Assembly: GCA_003611875.1 (NCBI GenBank)
Contig: RAYY01000010.1
Span: forward strand, 1 to 64,000
DNA length: 64,000 bases
Reading direction: 5' to 3'
Origin: a bacterium D16-56
Lineage (GTDB): Bacteria; Bacillota; Clostridia; Lachnospirales; Lachnospiraceae
The notes under the pieces were generated by a model. It was not told where the DNA came from. It saw only the letters and a list, made by a program, of their open reading frames with translations, and made no database searches. The stretch's first letter is position 1. The number at the start of each line of letters is the position of its first letter. A program made the position numbers and the translations under genes. This document shows positions 8,729 through 16,922 of the stretch, one piece after another.

Positions 8729-10054
8729 ATGAAAACTTATAATGTTTGTATCGTTGGCGGGGGAAGCACTTATACACTGGGATTCTTAAAATCCTTTGTA
8801 AGACTGAAAGAGGAATTTCCTTTAAAAAAGCTGGTGTTGTTTGACATTGACAGCGAGCGTCAGACGCCGATTGGAAAGTACGGCGAGATTCTTTTCAGAG
8901 AGAGATTTCCAGAGCTGGACTTTTCCTACACCACAGATATAAAAGAAGCCTATGAGGGCATGGATTTTGTGTTTATGCAGATGCGTGCAGGCGGGCTGCC
9001 AATGCGCCGGGAGGATGAGCATATTCCGCTGGGCATGGGAATGATCGGACAGGAGACCTGCGGGGCAGGCGGAATGGCATATGGCCTTCGGTCCTGTGTG
9101 GATATGATCAAGGCAGTGCATGATATCCGCCATTATGCTCCTGAAGCATGGATCCTGAATTACTCCAATCCGGCCGCCATTGTGGCAGAGGCGCTGCGGA
9201 GAGAATTTCCGGATGATAAGAGGCTGCTTAACATCTGTGACCAGCCGGAAAATGTGGTTCGTTCCTGCAGCCGGCTGTTAGGATGCAGCTGGGAGGATCT
9301 GGATCCGGTGTACTTCGGACTGAATCACTATGGCTGGTTTACCCATATGTATGATGTACATACCGGGGAGGACCTGCTTCCCAAGATCCGGAAAATGATT
9401 GCAGAAAAAGGATTTCTTCCTCAGGATGCTGAGCAGAGAGACCAGTCCTGGCTGGATACCTACGGCATGGTACAGACCATAATGAATGATTTCCCGGATT
9501 TTCTGCCCAACACCTATGACCAGTATTATCTGTATCCGGAGTACAAGGCAAGCCATTTGAACCCAGACTTTACCCGCGCAGACGAGGTAATGGCAGGAAG
9601 GGAAAAGAGAGTGTTTACAGAATGTGCCGAGGTGATTAAGGCCGGTGAGTTAGGCGATCGCTTTGATGCGATTTCAGATGCCCATGCAGAGATGATGATC
9701 AAGGTAGCAGAAGCCATTGCCTACAATAAAAATACCCGCCATATTCTGATTGTGGAAAACAACGGCGCCATTGCCAATATGCAGGATGACGCCATGGTTG
9801 AGGTGGTATGTGAGCTGGGAATCAATGGACCGAGACCAATGAGAGTGGGGAATATACCGCAGTTTTATCTGGGACTTTTGGTGAACCAGGTATCTTGTGA
9901 GAAACTGATTGTGGATGCATATTATGAGCATTCTTATCAGAAGGCTCTGGAAGCATTTACCCTGAACCGTCTGATCGGTGACGCCAAGAAGGCAAGAAAG
10001 GTGCTGGACGCTTTGATCGAGGCCAATAAAGGAATGTGGCCGGAGCTGAAGTAA
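8729..10054 (+). CDS. 6-phospho-alpha-glucosidase (glycoside hydrolase family 4)
   Basis: GH4 enzymes hydrolyse 6-phosphorylated glycosides in the cytosol using NAD and a divalent metal. The 441-residue protein has the N-terminal nucleotide-binding motif CIVGGGSTYT (7-16), the NYSNPAA motif, the metal ligands Cys170 and His200 and the general acid Asp171 in ICDQPE. Asp after the cysteine is the mark of the alpha-type enzymes (CDMP in GlvA/MalH), while beta-type enzymes have CNVP; the Gln at the next position is a variation. The EIICB transporter next door would supply the phosphorylated sugar. Maltose-6-phosphate or other alpha-glucoside phosphates are the probable substrates. Confidence 0.9.
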   Translation: MKTYNVCIVGGGSTYTLGFLKSFVRLKEEFPLKKLVLFDIDSERQTPIGKYGEILFRERFPELDFSYTTDIKEAYEGMDFVFMQMRAGGLPMRREDEHIPLGMGMIGQETCGAGGMAYGLRSCVDMIKAVHDIRHYAPEAWILNYSNPAAIVAEALRREFPDDKRLLNICDQPENVVRSCSRLLGCSWEDLDPVYFGLNHYGWFTHMYDVHTGEDLLPKIRKMIAEKGFLPQDAEQRDQSWLDTYGMVQTIMNDFPDFLPNTYDQYYLYPEYKASHLNPDFTRADEVMAGREKRVFTECAEVIKAGELGDRFDAISDAHAEMMIKVAEAIAYNKNTRHILIVENNGAIANMQDDAMVEVVCELGINGPRPMRVGNIPQFYLGLLVNQVSCEKLIVDAYYEHSYQKALEAFTLNRLIGDAKKARKVLDALIEANKGMWPELK

Positions 10055-10091
10055 GCTTGCCGCAGCCGGCACATGGGATGTAAGACACAGG

Positions 10092-10188
10092 GCGCTCAAA
10101 AGGGAAATCCGCAAGGCGCATCATATATAAGGCTTCTTTGGAGAGGAAGCATTCAGCGCCAAAAGGGAAATCTGCAGGGGCGCCCCTG
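10092..10188. repeat. Paired hairpin repeat between the GH4 and PTS genes
   Basis: Two related 28-base units (10092-10119 and 10156-10183) each have GCGC-type arms closing on a shared core, CAAAAGGGAAATC-Y-GCA. A GCTTC/GAAGC hairpin sits between them, and the second unit runs into a perfect palindrome CAGGGGCGCCCCTG (10175-10188). The position suggests a structured mRNA segment that sets the ratio of the two proteins, which is inference. Confidence 0.55.
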
Positions 10189-10236
10189 TGAAACAGAATT
10201 TGAGAATACTTAAAAACGTGTAGGGGGACTACAAAA

Positions 10237-11760
10237 ATGAGCAAAAATAAGATCATGGATTTTTTCTCGTCTCTGGGGCGCAGCCTTCTGATGCCGATAG
10301 CAGCCTTGGCAGCCTGCGGTATTATTTTGGGCTTGACCTCAGCTCTCATGAAGGCCCAGGTACAGGCGGCAGTGCCTTTTCTGGCCCAGGGATTACCCTT
10401 ATTTATTATATCTTCCATAAATAAGGTTTCCGGCGTGGTATTCACGCTGGTTCCGGTATTGTTTGCCATATCGATCTCTTTTGGGCTTGTGTCAGAGGAA
10501 AAGGAGATTGCGGCATTTGCGGGATTTATCGGATATTATACCTTTTTGGTAGCGTCAGCCTGTGTGATCAATGCCGGGTTTATGGATTTTGGCGCCATGA
10601 AGATTTCCGTGATTCTGGGAGTGGAGACCTTGGATATGGGAGCTGTGGCAGGGATTCTGACAGGACTGATTACAGCAGCTTTACACAGCAAATACCACAA
10701 AGTAACATTTCCTGTAGCCATAGCTTTTTATGGAGGAAAACGGTTTGTGTCTCTGGCAGTGATCATGGCTATGGCTGTGGTGGGACTGATCGCACCCTTT
10801 GTGTGGAATCCGGTTTCCATGATGATCAACGGGCTGGGGGGAGCGATCTCGGCAGCGGGGCTTGCAGGAGTATTTGGATTCGGATTTTTGGAAAGGCTTT
10901 TAATACCCACAGGACTTCACCATGTTCTCAACGGTATTTTCCGTACCACGGCCATTGGCGGTGTGTATGAAGGAGTAGAGGGCTGTCTGAATATCTTTCT
11001 GCAGTTTATTGACAAGGTGGACATTACAGAGCTTCGCCCCTACACCGTATTTTTAGGGCAGGGTAAGATGCCTATGATGATGTTTGGCCTGCCTGCAGCG
11101 GCGCTTGCCATCTACAGAACTTCTCCGGATGAGAAGAAGCCAAAAGTAAAGGCGCTGATGATCGCAGGTGTTGCAGCCAGTGTGGTGTCAGGCATCACGG
11201 AGCCTATGGAGTTTTCCTTTATGTTTGTGGCGCCGGTGCTGTTTTTGTTCCATGCATTTATGGGCGGTTTATCCTTTATGCTGATGGCGGCATTTCATGT
11301 AACCATAGGAAATACCGGCGGCGGTTTGATTGATTATCTGATTTGGGGAGTGTTCCAGCCAGGTTCTAACTGGTACTGGGTGGTTATTGTGGGTATTGGG
11401 TTTTCCGTGGTGTATTACCATGTGTTCAAATGGTATCTGACCAAAAAGAATCTGACCATTGAAGTGTCAGACGAGGAGGCAGAGGAGGATTCCCAGGGCG
11501 CAGGCTTAGATGAAAAGCAGCAGATGCAGGCTGCCCGGATCATTGAGGGCCTTGGAGGCCGGGACAATATTGTGGTGGTCAACAACTGTCTTACCAGGCT
11601 CCGGGTAGATGTAAAGGATATGTCTTCAGTCAGTGAGGAACAGTTGAAAAAGACCGGGGCCATGGGATTTATCAAGCCGTCCGAGACTCACATCCAGGTG
11701 GTTTACGGACCAAAGGTAGAGGGAATCGCGGCCAATGTGCGTCAGGTTATGAAATATTAA
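10237..11760 (+). CDS. PTS alpha-glucoside transporter subunit IICB
   Basis: The 507-residue protein fuses the membrane sugar channel EIIC (about residues 1-405) of the glucose/maltose PTS superfamily with a cytosolic EIIB domain (about 430-507). EIIB carries the phosphorylated Cys451 in NNCLTRLRVDV. The EIIC part has the GITEP motif of the sugar site. There is no EIIA domain, so a separate EIIA encoded elsewhere must donate phosphate; HPr is encoded at 28917 in this window. The neighbouring GH4 enzyme points to maltose or another alpha-glucoside as substrate (MalX/GlvC-like). AGGGGGACT precedes the ATG. Confidence 0.92.
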   Translation: MSKNKIMDFFSSLGRSLLMPIAALAACGIILGLTSALMKAQVQAAVPFLAQGLPLFIISSINKVSGVVFTLVPVLFAISISFGLVSEEKEIAAFAGFIGYYTFLVASACVINAGFMDFGAMKISVILGVETLDMGAVAGILTGLITAALHSKYHKVTFPVAIAFYGGKRFVSLAVIMAMAVVGLIAPFVWNPVSMMINGLGGAISAAGLAGVFGFGFLERLLIPTGLHHVLNGIFRTTAIGGVYEGVEGCLNIFLQFIDKVDITELRPYTVFLGQGKMPMMMFGLPAAALAIYRTSPDEKKPKVKALMIAGVAASVVSGITEPMEFSFMFVAPVLFLFHAFMGGLSFMLMAAFHVTIGNTGGGLIDYLIWGVFQPGSNWYWVVIVGIGFSVVYYHVFKWYLTKKNLTIEVSDEEAEEDSQGAGLDEKQQMQAARIIEGLGGRDNIVVVNNCLTRLRVDVKDMSSVSEEQLKKTGAMGFIKPSETHIQVVYGPKVEGIAANVRQVMKY

Positions 11761-11773
11761 GGGGAGTTTTGAT

Positions 11774-11823
11774 AAAAAGGAATAGGGAAAAGGTTTAGTC
11801 GGCCTTTTCCCTGTTCCTTTTTT
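11774..11823. terminator. Bidirectional terminator between the PTS gene and the rpiR genes
   Basis: A long stem (AGGAATAGGGAAAAGG against CCTTTTCCCTGTTCCT) has A and T runs on its outer sides and works in both directions. The TAA stop of the oppositely transcribed rpiR gene (11795-11797) lies in its loop. Confidence 0.8.
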
Positions 11824-12559
11824 GTGCTGCCAGGTCAATTAATATCTGGATAATCGTCAGAATGCCGATACGCGGATTGACATCCACATGGCGGTATTCC
11901 CTGTTCTCATCATTGGTACATAGGCTGACAGTGCTGTAAGGAATCAGGGGGCTGTCCTCGTCACAGGTAAGGAGGATGGTGAGAATGCCCTGCTCTCTGG
12001 CTTTTTTAAAGACCGGAAGATACCGGGGAGCATCCCCATGGGCCGTAATGGCAAGGAGCACGGAGCCGCCGCTGATTCCATAGATCAGCCCGTTGAGCAG
12101 CCTTTGCCATTCGATCAGAATGGATGGATAATCCAGGGTGGTCAAAACAATCTGTAGGTATTTGGCCGGGATTGAGCTCAGGGAAGAACCATAGATATAG
12201 ACCGGCCTTCCGCTGGTGAGAAGCTCTGCAATCTGATTTAATTTTTCTGTGTCCATGGCCTCTGCATTGTCCCGGAATCTGGCAGCAGACAAGGGGAGAA
12301 GGCGTCCTGCAGTCAAAGTCGGGTTGGAGAGCTGTTCTAATTCACTGCGGATCTGGAACTTAAATTCATGGTAGCCTTTTAGCCCCAGCTTTTGACAAAA
12401 ACGCACAATGGTGGCATTGGAGGTGTAGAGCCGGGCGCTTAAGTCACTGAGTCCGATATATGTGACTGCCGTAATATTTTTTTCCAGGTAATCTAAGATC
12501 TCCTGCTCTGTCTCTGTAAGGGAAAGCAGGCGGGCTTTTTCTAACAAGGGAATCATCAT
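11795..12559 (-). CDS. RpiR-family regulator, second gene of the pair
   Basis: RpiR regulators combine an N-terminal helix-turn-helix with a C-terminal SIS domain that binds phosphosugars. This 254-residue protein has the helix-turn-helix at about residues 15-75 (LSDLSARLYTSNATIVRFCQKLG) and a SIS domain at about 100-235 (YIYGSSLSS). The start at 12559 has GGAGGA (12566-12571 on the forward strand) at good distance and overlaps the stop of the upstream rpiR gene in an ATGA quartet, so translation is probably coupled. The SIS part is less canonical than in its partner. The pair faces the GH4-PTS operon and probably controls it. Confidence 0.85.
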   Translation of the reverse strand: MMIPLLEKARLLSLTETEQEILDYLEKNITAVTYIGLSDLSARLYTSNATIVRFCQKLGLKGYHEFKFQIRSELEQLSNPTLTAGRLLPLSAARFRDNAEAMDTEKLNQIAELLTSGRPVYIYGSSLSSIPAKYLQIVLTTLDYPSILIEWQRLLNGLIYGISGGSVLLAITAHGDAPRYLPVFKKAREQGILTILLTCDEDSPLIPYSTVSLCTNDENREYRHVDVNPRIGILTIIQILIDLAAQKRNREKAD

Positions 12560-13368
12560 TTGTTTTCCTCCACAGGCGCCAGCCATGGGGCGGACCGGCG
12601 GTATTCCAAATAACACTGGAAAATAGTGCTGATTACATAAAAGATCGGAAGACGGGAAGTAAACTCTGCATCCTGGTATTCCCGCTGCCGGGTAAAAAAG
12701 CGGAAATTGATATCCGCAAGATCCGCAATGGTGTTGTTGGTGTAAGGGGTGATGGAAATGACCGGCACATTGTTCATTCTGGCAAGGCGGGCCAAGCGGG
12801 CAGTGTGAGGAAAGCTTCCGGTGGTGCTGATTAAAATCCATGCGGAGGCTTCCGGAAAATTCCGTAAAATATGTTCGCCCATTCGGACAGACTCAATCTT
12901 ATACACGTTCTGCCGTCCGATGGAAAACAGCATTTTCTCGAAATAGTCAATTAATGTAGCGGTGATTCCTCCCGGCGAATACAGATAGATCCGGCAGTTG
13001 TCGTCAAAAATATGAAATACCTGTTCAAGCTGTTTGTCCAGAATCAGATGAGAGGTGGATTCTATGTGGGAACAGATCTGCTCTAAGATCATCTGCGTGT
13101 CCAAATTCGCGGGCTTTGCCGGGGCAGGAGGGGCCGGAGAACGGCGTATGGCCGCAGCCAGGGCATATTTAAATTCTGAAAATCCGGAGTAGCCCAGCTT
13201 TTTGCAGAAGCGCAGGATGGTGGCAGTGGAGTAGGATACCTGCTTTGCCATCTCATGTATGCTGATGTGCACAATATCTTCTGCATGGGTATAGACGTAT
13301 TTTAAAATATTCAGCTCATTGCCGCTTAAGCTTCGGATGACATCATCGTCTAAATGAAGTGTGACCAT
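12556..13368 (-). CDS. RpiR-family regulator, first gene of the pair
   Basis: The 270-residue protein has the RpiR helix-turn-helix (about 20-75, ISIHEMAKQVSYSTATILRF) and a C-terminal SIS phosphosugar-binding domain with YLYSPGG and an ISTTGSFPHTARLARLARM segment. I chose the ATG at 13368 because AAGGAA lies just upstream and family alignments start near MVTLHLDDD; the longer open frame to 13521 reads through a repeat element. The product differs clearly from the second RpiR protein, so the two may form a heteromer or sense different sugars. A phosphorylated alpha-glucoside is the probable effector, by context. Confidence 0.87.
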   Translation of the reverse strand: MVTLHLDDDVIRSLSGNELNILKYVYTHAEDIVHISIHEMAKQVSYSTATILRFCKKLGYSGFSEFKYALAAAIRRSPAPPAPAKPANLDTQMILEQICSHIESTSHLILDKQLEQVFHIFDDNCRIYLYSPGGITATLIDYFEKMLFSIGRQNVYKIESVRMGEHILRNFPEASAWILISTTGSFPHTARLARLARMNNVPVISITPYTNNTIADLADINFRFFTRQREYQDAEFTSRLPIFYVISTIFQCYLEYRRSAPWLAPVEENK

Positions 13369-13399
13369 AGGATTCCTTTTTTGTAATAAGTGTACTGGT

Positions 13400-13545
13400 A
13401 TCCGACCAGTAAGTGCACCTTCAGCACCGTCTGTTTTGCCATCTGCTGCGTTGTCGTTAGTCAACGATGCCACCGCATCGTCTCCCTCCTCCGCCTTGCA
13501 GACTGACAAAATATCCGGCACTGGCAGTGCAATTTCTGGTCGGAT
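13400..13545. repeat. MITE-like palindromic element upstream of the rpiR pair
   Basis: The 146-base element is bounded by inverted repeats: ATCCGACCAG at 13400-13409 and CTGGTCGGAT at 13536-13545. The match extends inward to about 17 of 20 positions, ending in GTGCAC/GTGCAA. Inside is a perfect CGATGC-CACC-GCATCG hairpin. It encodes nothing convincing and falls in the 399-base gap 13369-13767, whose only other feature is the rsmD promoter. Confidence 0.65.
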
Positions 13546-13709
13546 GGTGCGCTAGCCGGCAGCAGATCCAGGATTGATTTGTCTTTTGTGCTGCGGTCTG
13601 TTTTGGGGGAACTTAAGTACAGTGCAATAGCTGTATTTTATCATAAAACAGCAGAAAAAGCCATGAAAAAGGGAAAGAAAAAAACTTATATCATTTCGGG
13701 AAGAAATAC

Positions 13710-13738
13710 TTGTGTATCAGAAAATTTAATACTATAAT
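13710..13738 (+). promoter_or_regulatory. Predicted sigma-A promoter of rsmD
   Basis: TTGTGT (13710-13715) and TATAAT (13733-13738) are separated by 17 bases. The rsmD start is 30 bases downstream. Confidence 0.65.
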
Positions 13739-13767
13739 GAAACGTGAAACAGATAAGGAGAAGAATT

Positions 13768-14325
13768 ATGAGAGTAATTGCCGGAAGTGCAAGACGGATT
13801 TCACTAAAAACCTTGGAGGGACTTGAGACCAGGCCCACTACGGACCGGATCAAGGAGACTCTTTTTAATATGCTGCAGTATGCTTTGGCGGATTGTGTGT
13901 TTTTGGATTTGTTTGCAGGCAGCGGGGGGATTGGAATCGAGGCTTTAAGCCGGGGGGCGGCCCAGTGTGTGTTTGTGGAGCAGAATCGGGCAGCAGTGGA
14001 GTGTATTCGCGGAAATCTTCAGGCTGCCAGGCTTTCTGACCGGGCAGTGGTAATGCACTGTGACGCTCTTACAGCCCTTCAGCGGCTGGAGGGAAAGTAC
14101 CGGTTTGATTATATTTTCATGGATCCGCCCTACGGATGCCGACTGGAGAAGCAGATGCTTTCTTACTTGGCAGATTCCAGCCTCATGGAGGCAGGATGCA
14201 CGGTGATCGTGGAGGCACGGTTAGATGAGGAGTTTTCTTATCTGAAAGATTTGGGTTACGTTTTGACAAAGGAAAAGCTTTATAAGACCAATAAACACAT
14301 TTTTGTGAATCAGGGGGGCGTGTAA
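13768..14325 (+). CDS. rsmD: 16S rRNA (guanine(966)-N(2))-methyltransferase RsmD
   Basis: RsmD methylates G966 of 16S rRNA during ribosome assembly with S-adenosylmethionine. The 185-residue protein carries the Rossmann motif FLDLFAGSGGIGIEALSRGA (about 45-64) and the catalytic DPPY motif at 119-122, preceded by FDYIFM. ATG 13768 has AAGGAG (13755-13760) upstream; the open frame continues a little further 5' without signal. coaD follows, a pairing that is conserved in many Firmicutes. A tandem repeat lies between the two genes. Confidence 0.94.
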   Translation: MRVIAGSARRISLKTLEGLETRPTTDRIKETLFNMLQYALADCVFLDLFAGSGGIGIEALSRGAAQCVFVEQNRAAVECIRGNLQAARLSDRAVVMHCDALTALQRLEGKYRFDYIFMDPPYGCRLEKQMLSYLADSSLMEAGCTVIVEARLDEEFSYLKDLGYVLTKEKLYKTNKHIFVNQGGV

Positions 14326-14341
14326 TCCCTAATATGAAGAT

Positions 14342-14543
14342 GACACGCAATATCCGATAAAACGGGTATGGAATGTTCAGGAAAACGGTGTGTGCAATAT
14401 CCGATAAAACGGGTATGGAATGTTCAGGAAAACGGTGTGTGCAGTCCCCGATAAAACGGGATATGAAAATGTTCAATAAAGCGGGACATGCAGTCTCCGA
14501 TAAAGCAGGGTGTGAAATGCCCGGCAGAGCAGGATGTGCAGCA
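14342..14543. repeat. Tandem repeat of about 47 bases, four units plus a partial one
   Basis: Units run 14342-14387, 14388-14434, 14435-14483 and 14484-14531, with a partial fifth to 14543. Units 1 and 2 are identical over about 40 bases; units 3 and 4 are progressively diverged. Every unit keeps a CCGATAAA core. The array ends 25 bases before the coaD start codon, so it lies in the coaD leader. There are no spacers, so it is not a CRISPR array. Confidence 0.9.
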
Positions 14544-14568
14544 GAGTATGCATGGAATGGAGGAAATC

Positions 14569-15069
14569 ATGACAGTAGCAGTTTATCCGGGAAGCTTTGA
14601 TCCGGTTACTTTGGGACATATGGATATCATAGAGCGGACAGCCCGGATGATGGATCATGTAATCATCGGGATTCTGCAGAATAATTCGAAAACTCCGTTG
14701 TTTTCTGTGGGGGAACGTGTTAAGATGTTAGAGGAGATTACTTCCCATATAAAGAATGTGGAGGTACGGTCTTTTGACGGCCTGCTGGTGGATTTTGTAC
14801 ACAAATGCCGGGCCAATGTGATTGTCCGTGGGCTTCGTGCCATCACGGATTTTGAATATGAGCTTCAGATGGCCCAGACCAATCGGGTTATGGCGCCTGA
14901 TATTGATACGATTTTTTTGACTACGAATTTGCGATATTCCTATTTAAGCTCCACGACCGTGAAGGAGATTGCTTATTTTCACGGGAAGCTGGAGGCGTTT
15001 CTTCATCCGAATGTGGCGGAAAAGGTGAGGCAGAAGGTGGAGGAGCTGCATCAGACATCAGACATGTGA
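14569..15069 (+). CDS. coaD: Phosphopantetheine adenylyltransferase
   Basis: CoaD transfers AMP from ATP to 4'-phosphopantetheine, the penultimate step of coenzyme A synthesis. The 166-residue protein has the nucleotidyltransferase signature [16 protein letters not shown] (5-20, with the T/HxGH box) and the late [10 protein letters not shown] motif corresponding to ISSTxVR. The length matches the family. ATG 14569 follows GGAGG at 14559; an upstream in-frame ATG at 14488 lies in the tandem repeat and is unlikely to be used. Confidence 0.95.
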   Translation: MTVAVYPGSFDPVTLGHMDIIERTARMMDHVIIGILQNNSKTPLFSVGERVKMLEEITSHIKNVEVRSFDGLLVDFVHKCRANVIVRGLRAITDFEYELQMAQTNRVMAPDIDTIFLTTNLRYSYLSSTTVKEIAYFHGKLEAFLHPNVAEKVRQKVEELHQTSDM

Positions 15070-15178
15070 AGGGGAAGGCATATCAGACCCATCTGGGACT
15101 GCATAGCCAGAGATTTTCAGGCTGACAAGTCGGATACCTGCAAGGAAAGATACTCATCAGAAGTAAGGAGAGGGAAGA

Positions 15179-15751
15179 ATGAGTAGAATTGAACAATTAA
15201 TTGGTGAGATTGAAGAATATATTGACAGCTGCAAATTTACGCCGCTGTCCAATACGAAAATACAAGTAAATAAGGAAGAATTGGAAGAACTTTTGGTGGA
15301 ACTGCGGCTTCGGATTCCAGACGAGATCAAAAAGTACCAGAAGATCATCAGCAACCAGGAAGCGATTATCTCTGAGGCCAAAACCCAGGCAGATACCATT
15401 TTGGCCCAGGCTACGGAACAGACCAATGAGCTGGTAAATGAACATGAGATCATGCAGCAGGCTTATGCCCGCGCCAATGAGATTGTGGAGGAGGCTCAGA
15501 TGCAGGCCCAGGCGATTCTTGACAGTGCAGTGGAGGACGCCAACAGTATCCGGCAAGGTTCTATTAATTATACAGATGAGATGCTAAAGAGCCTTCAGAC
15601 GATCATCGCCCATTCTATGGAAGGGGCTCAGGGGCGTTTTGCAGAATATCTTTCGTCCATGCAGTCCACCTATGATATTATCACGGCCAACCGCAGCGAA
15701 CTGTCGTCAGGAGTGACAGCCGGTGAGGAGGAAGGCACGGCCGTGCAGTAA
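15179..15751 (+). CDS. Coiled-coil protein of unknown function
   Basis: The 190-residue protein is rich in Glu, Gln, Ala and Ile and is predicted by eye to be a long coiled coil at about residues 30-130, with no membrane segment. Repeated AQA and EAQ patterns recall DivIVA-type or ATPase-stalk proteins, but this is a similarity of composition only. Proteins of this kind are common next to coaD in Lachnospiraceae. AAGGAGAGGGAAGA gives a strong ribosome binding site. The stop is 36 bases from the convergent ylbJ stop. I cannot assign a function; a role in cell division or envelope organisation is possible. Confidence 0.75.
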   Translation: MSRIEQLIGEIEEYIDSCKFTPLSNTKIQVNKEELEELLVELRLRIPDEIKKYQKIISNQEAIISEAKTQADTILAQATEQTNELVNEHEIMQQAYARANEIVEEAQMQAQAILDSAVEDANSIRQGSINYTDEMLKSLQTIIAHSMEGAQGRFAEYLSSMQSTYDIITANRSELSSGVTAGEEEGTAVQ

Positions 15752-15787
15752 GAGGAGTTGGGGTGGCCTGGTCAGACGGAGCATGGA

Positions 15788-16750
15788 TCAGAACAGACGA
15801 AAGAGGAGCAGCCAGGTCAGGCAGGAAAAGCAGGTGTGAAGCGCTTTCCATCCTATATAGTGGCAGATGGAAAGTCCGGAGTCTTTGATGACGCTTTTGG
15901 TCTGGAAGATTCCGGAGAGTCCTCCAAAGGCGGTTGCGCAGATTACGGGAAGGGCCGTATGGGCGGCCGGAAGGGATGTACAAAGACTGTGTATCCCGGT
16001 GGTGATCTCTGCAATACCGGTCAGAAGGGCGCGGGAGGACGGAGATAGCAGAGGAAGCGTCTGGAACCATTGGGCCAGAATGGAAAACAGCATAATATAA
16101 CCGCCGATGATTACCATGGTTTCGCAGGTGGAGGAGATGGCGTCTTCTAAGGTCACCTTCGGTTCATTCTTTTGAAGGCAGGAATCAGATGGTACAGTCC
16201 GCAGGTTTTTCTGAGAGAGCTTGATTTTGGCAGAGGAGTGTTTCCTTCTGCCGGCATAAAGCCTTCGGGAAAGAAACGACAGGGGCAGAATGGGCAGGTA
16301 AAGGCATAAAAGCAGCAGCGCGGAGGATGTGGGAAGAGGAAGCTGGGAACGCACATATCCTAACAGGAACATGGGACTGGGGTGGTTGCAGATGGCCAGG
16401 AGCGAGGAAGCTTCTTCCTCACTGACAGCGCCTCGCCTTTTAAAATCAGCGCACATTTTTGCGCCTAAGGGATAACCGCACAGAAGGCCGCACAGCAGGA
16501 TATAGGAGCCGGACAGGCTTAAGCGGAACAGCCTTTTTGACAGAGGGCCAAAGGGAGCCATGAGAAGCTCTGCTCCGCCAAGGGCAGTGATCATTTGGGT
16601 GCAGATAATAAAGGGAGCCAGTGTGGGCAGAACTACATTGAACCACAAAAGAAGCCCGCTGCATGCGCCTTTTACGGACAGGGAGGGAAAGAAAAGCAGC
16701 AGACATAAGCATACAATGGGGATAATGGGAAGCTTGGGATAATGAGTCAC
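15788..16750 (-). CDS. ylbJ: Sporulation integral membrane protein YlbJ
   Basis: YlbJ is a polytopic membrane protein needed for spore coat/cortex formation in Bacillus and is expressed in the mother cell. The 320-residue protein has about eight hydrophobic segments and the family features LLLWFNVVLPTLAPFIICTQM near the N terminus, CGLLCGYPLGAKMCADFKRRG, and the ICNHPSPMFLLGYV segment. Its presence indicates that the organism belongs to a spore-forming lineage. It is transcribed against the coiled-coil gene and divergently from nadE. The basic hydrophilic stretch at about 165-205 is longer than usual but does not disrupt the frame. Confidence 0.88.
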   Translation of the reverse strand: MTHYPKLPIIPIVCLCLLLFFPSLSVKGACSGLLLWFNVVLPTLAPFIICTQMITALGGAELLMAPFGPLSKRLFRLSLSGSYILLCGLLCGYPLGAKMCADFKRRGAVSEEEASSLLAICNHPSPMFLLGYVRSQLPLPTSSALLLLCLYLPILPLSFLSRRLYAGRRKHSSAKIKLSQKNLRTVPSDSCLQKNEPKVTLEDAISSTCETMVIIGGYIMLFSILAQWFQTLPLLSPSSRALLTGIAEITTGIHSLCTSLPAAHTALPVICATAFGGLSGIFQTKSVIKDSGLSICHYIGWKALHTCFSCLTWLLLFRLF

Positions 16751-16922
16751 GTATTCCTCCGCTTTTGGGATTCCGGCAGGGGAATCCGCTGTTTTATCCT
16801 AATTGTATGAGTAAAAGCAGGGAGACATTCCGGTTTTGGCCTGCTGGGTCTGCAGCAGCTTTGTGCTGCAAAAATTTGGTAAAACCTGGCTGCCGGGAGA
16901 CGGCGGCAGATTGGAGACAGAT

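Noticed and set aside
12560-12841. N-terminal extension of the second rpiR gene
   Set aside because: It lies entirely inside the first rpiR gene in another frame; the ATG at 12559 has a good ribosome binding site and gives the family N terminus.
13369-13521. N-terminal extension of the first rpiR gene
   Set aside because: It reads through the MITE-like repeat, and the ATG at 13368 has a ribosome binding site.
14342-14543. Regularly spaced repeats that might suggest a CRISPR array
   Set aside because: The units are directly adjacent without unique spacers, are diverged, and no cas gene is near.
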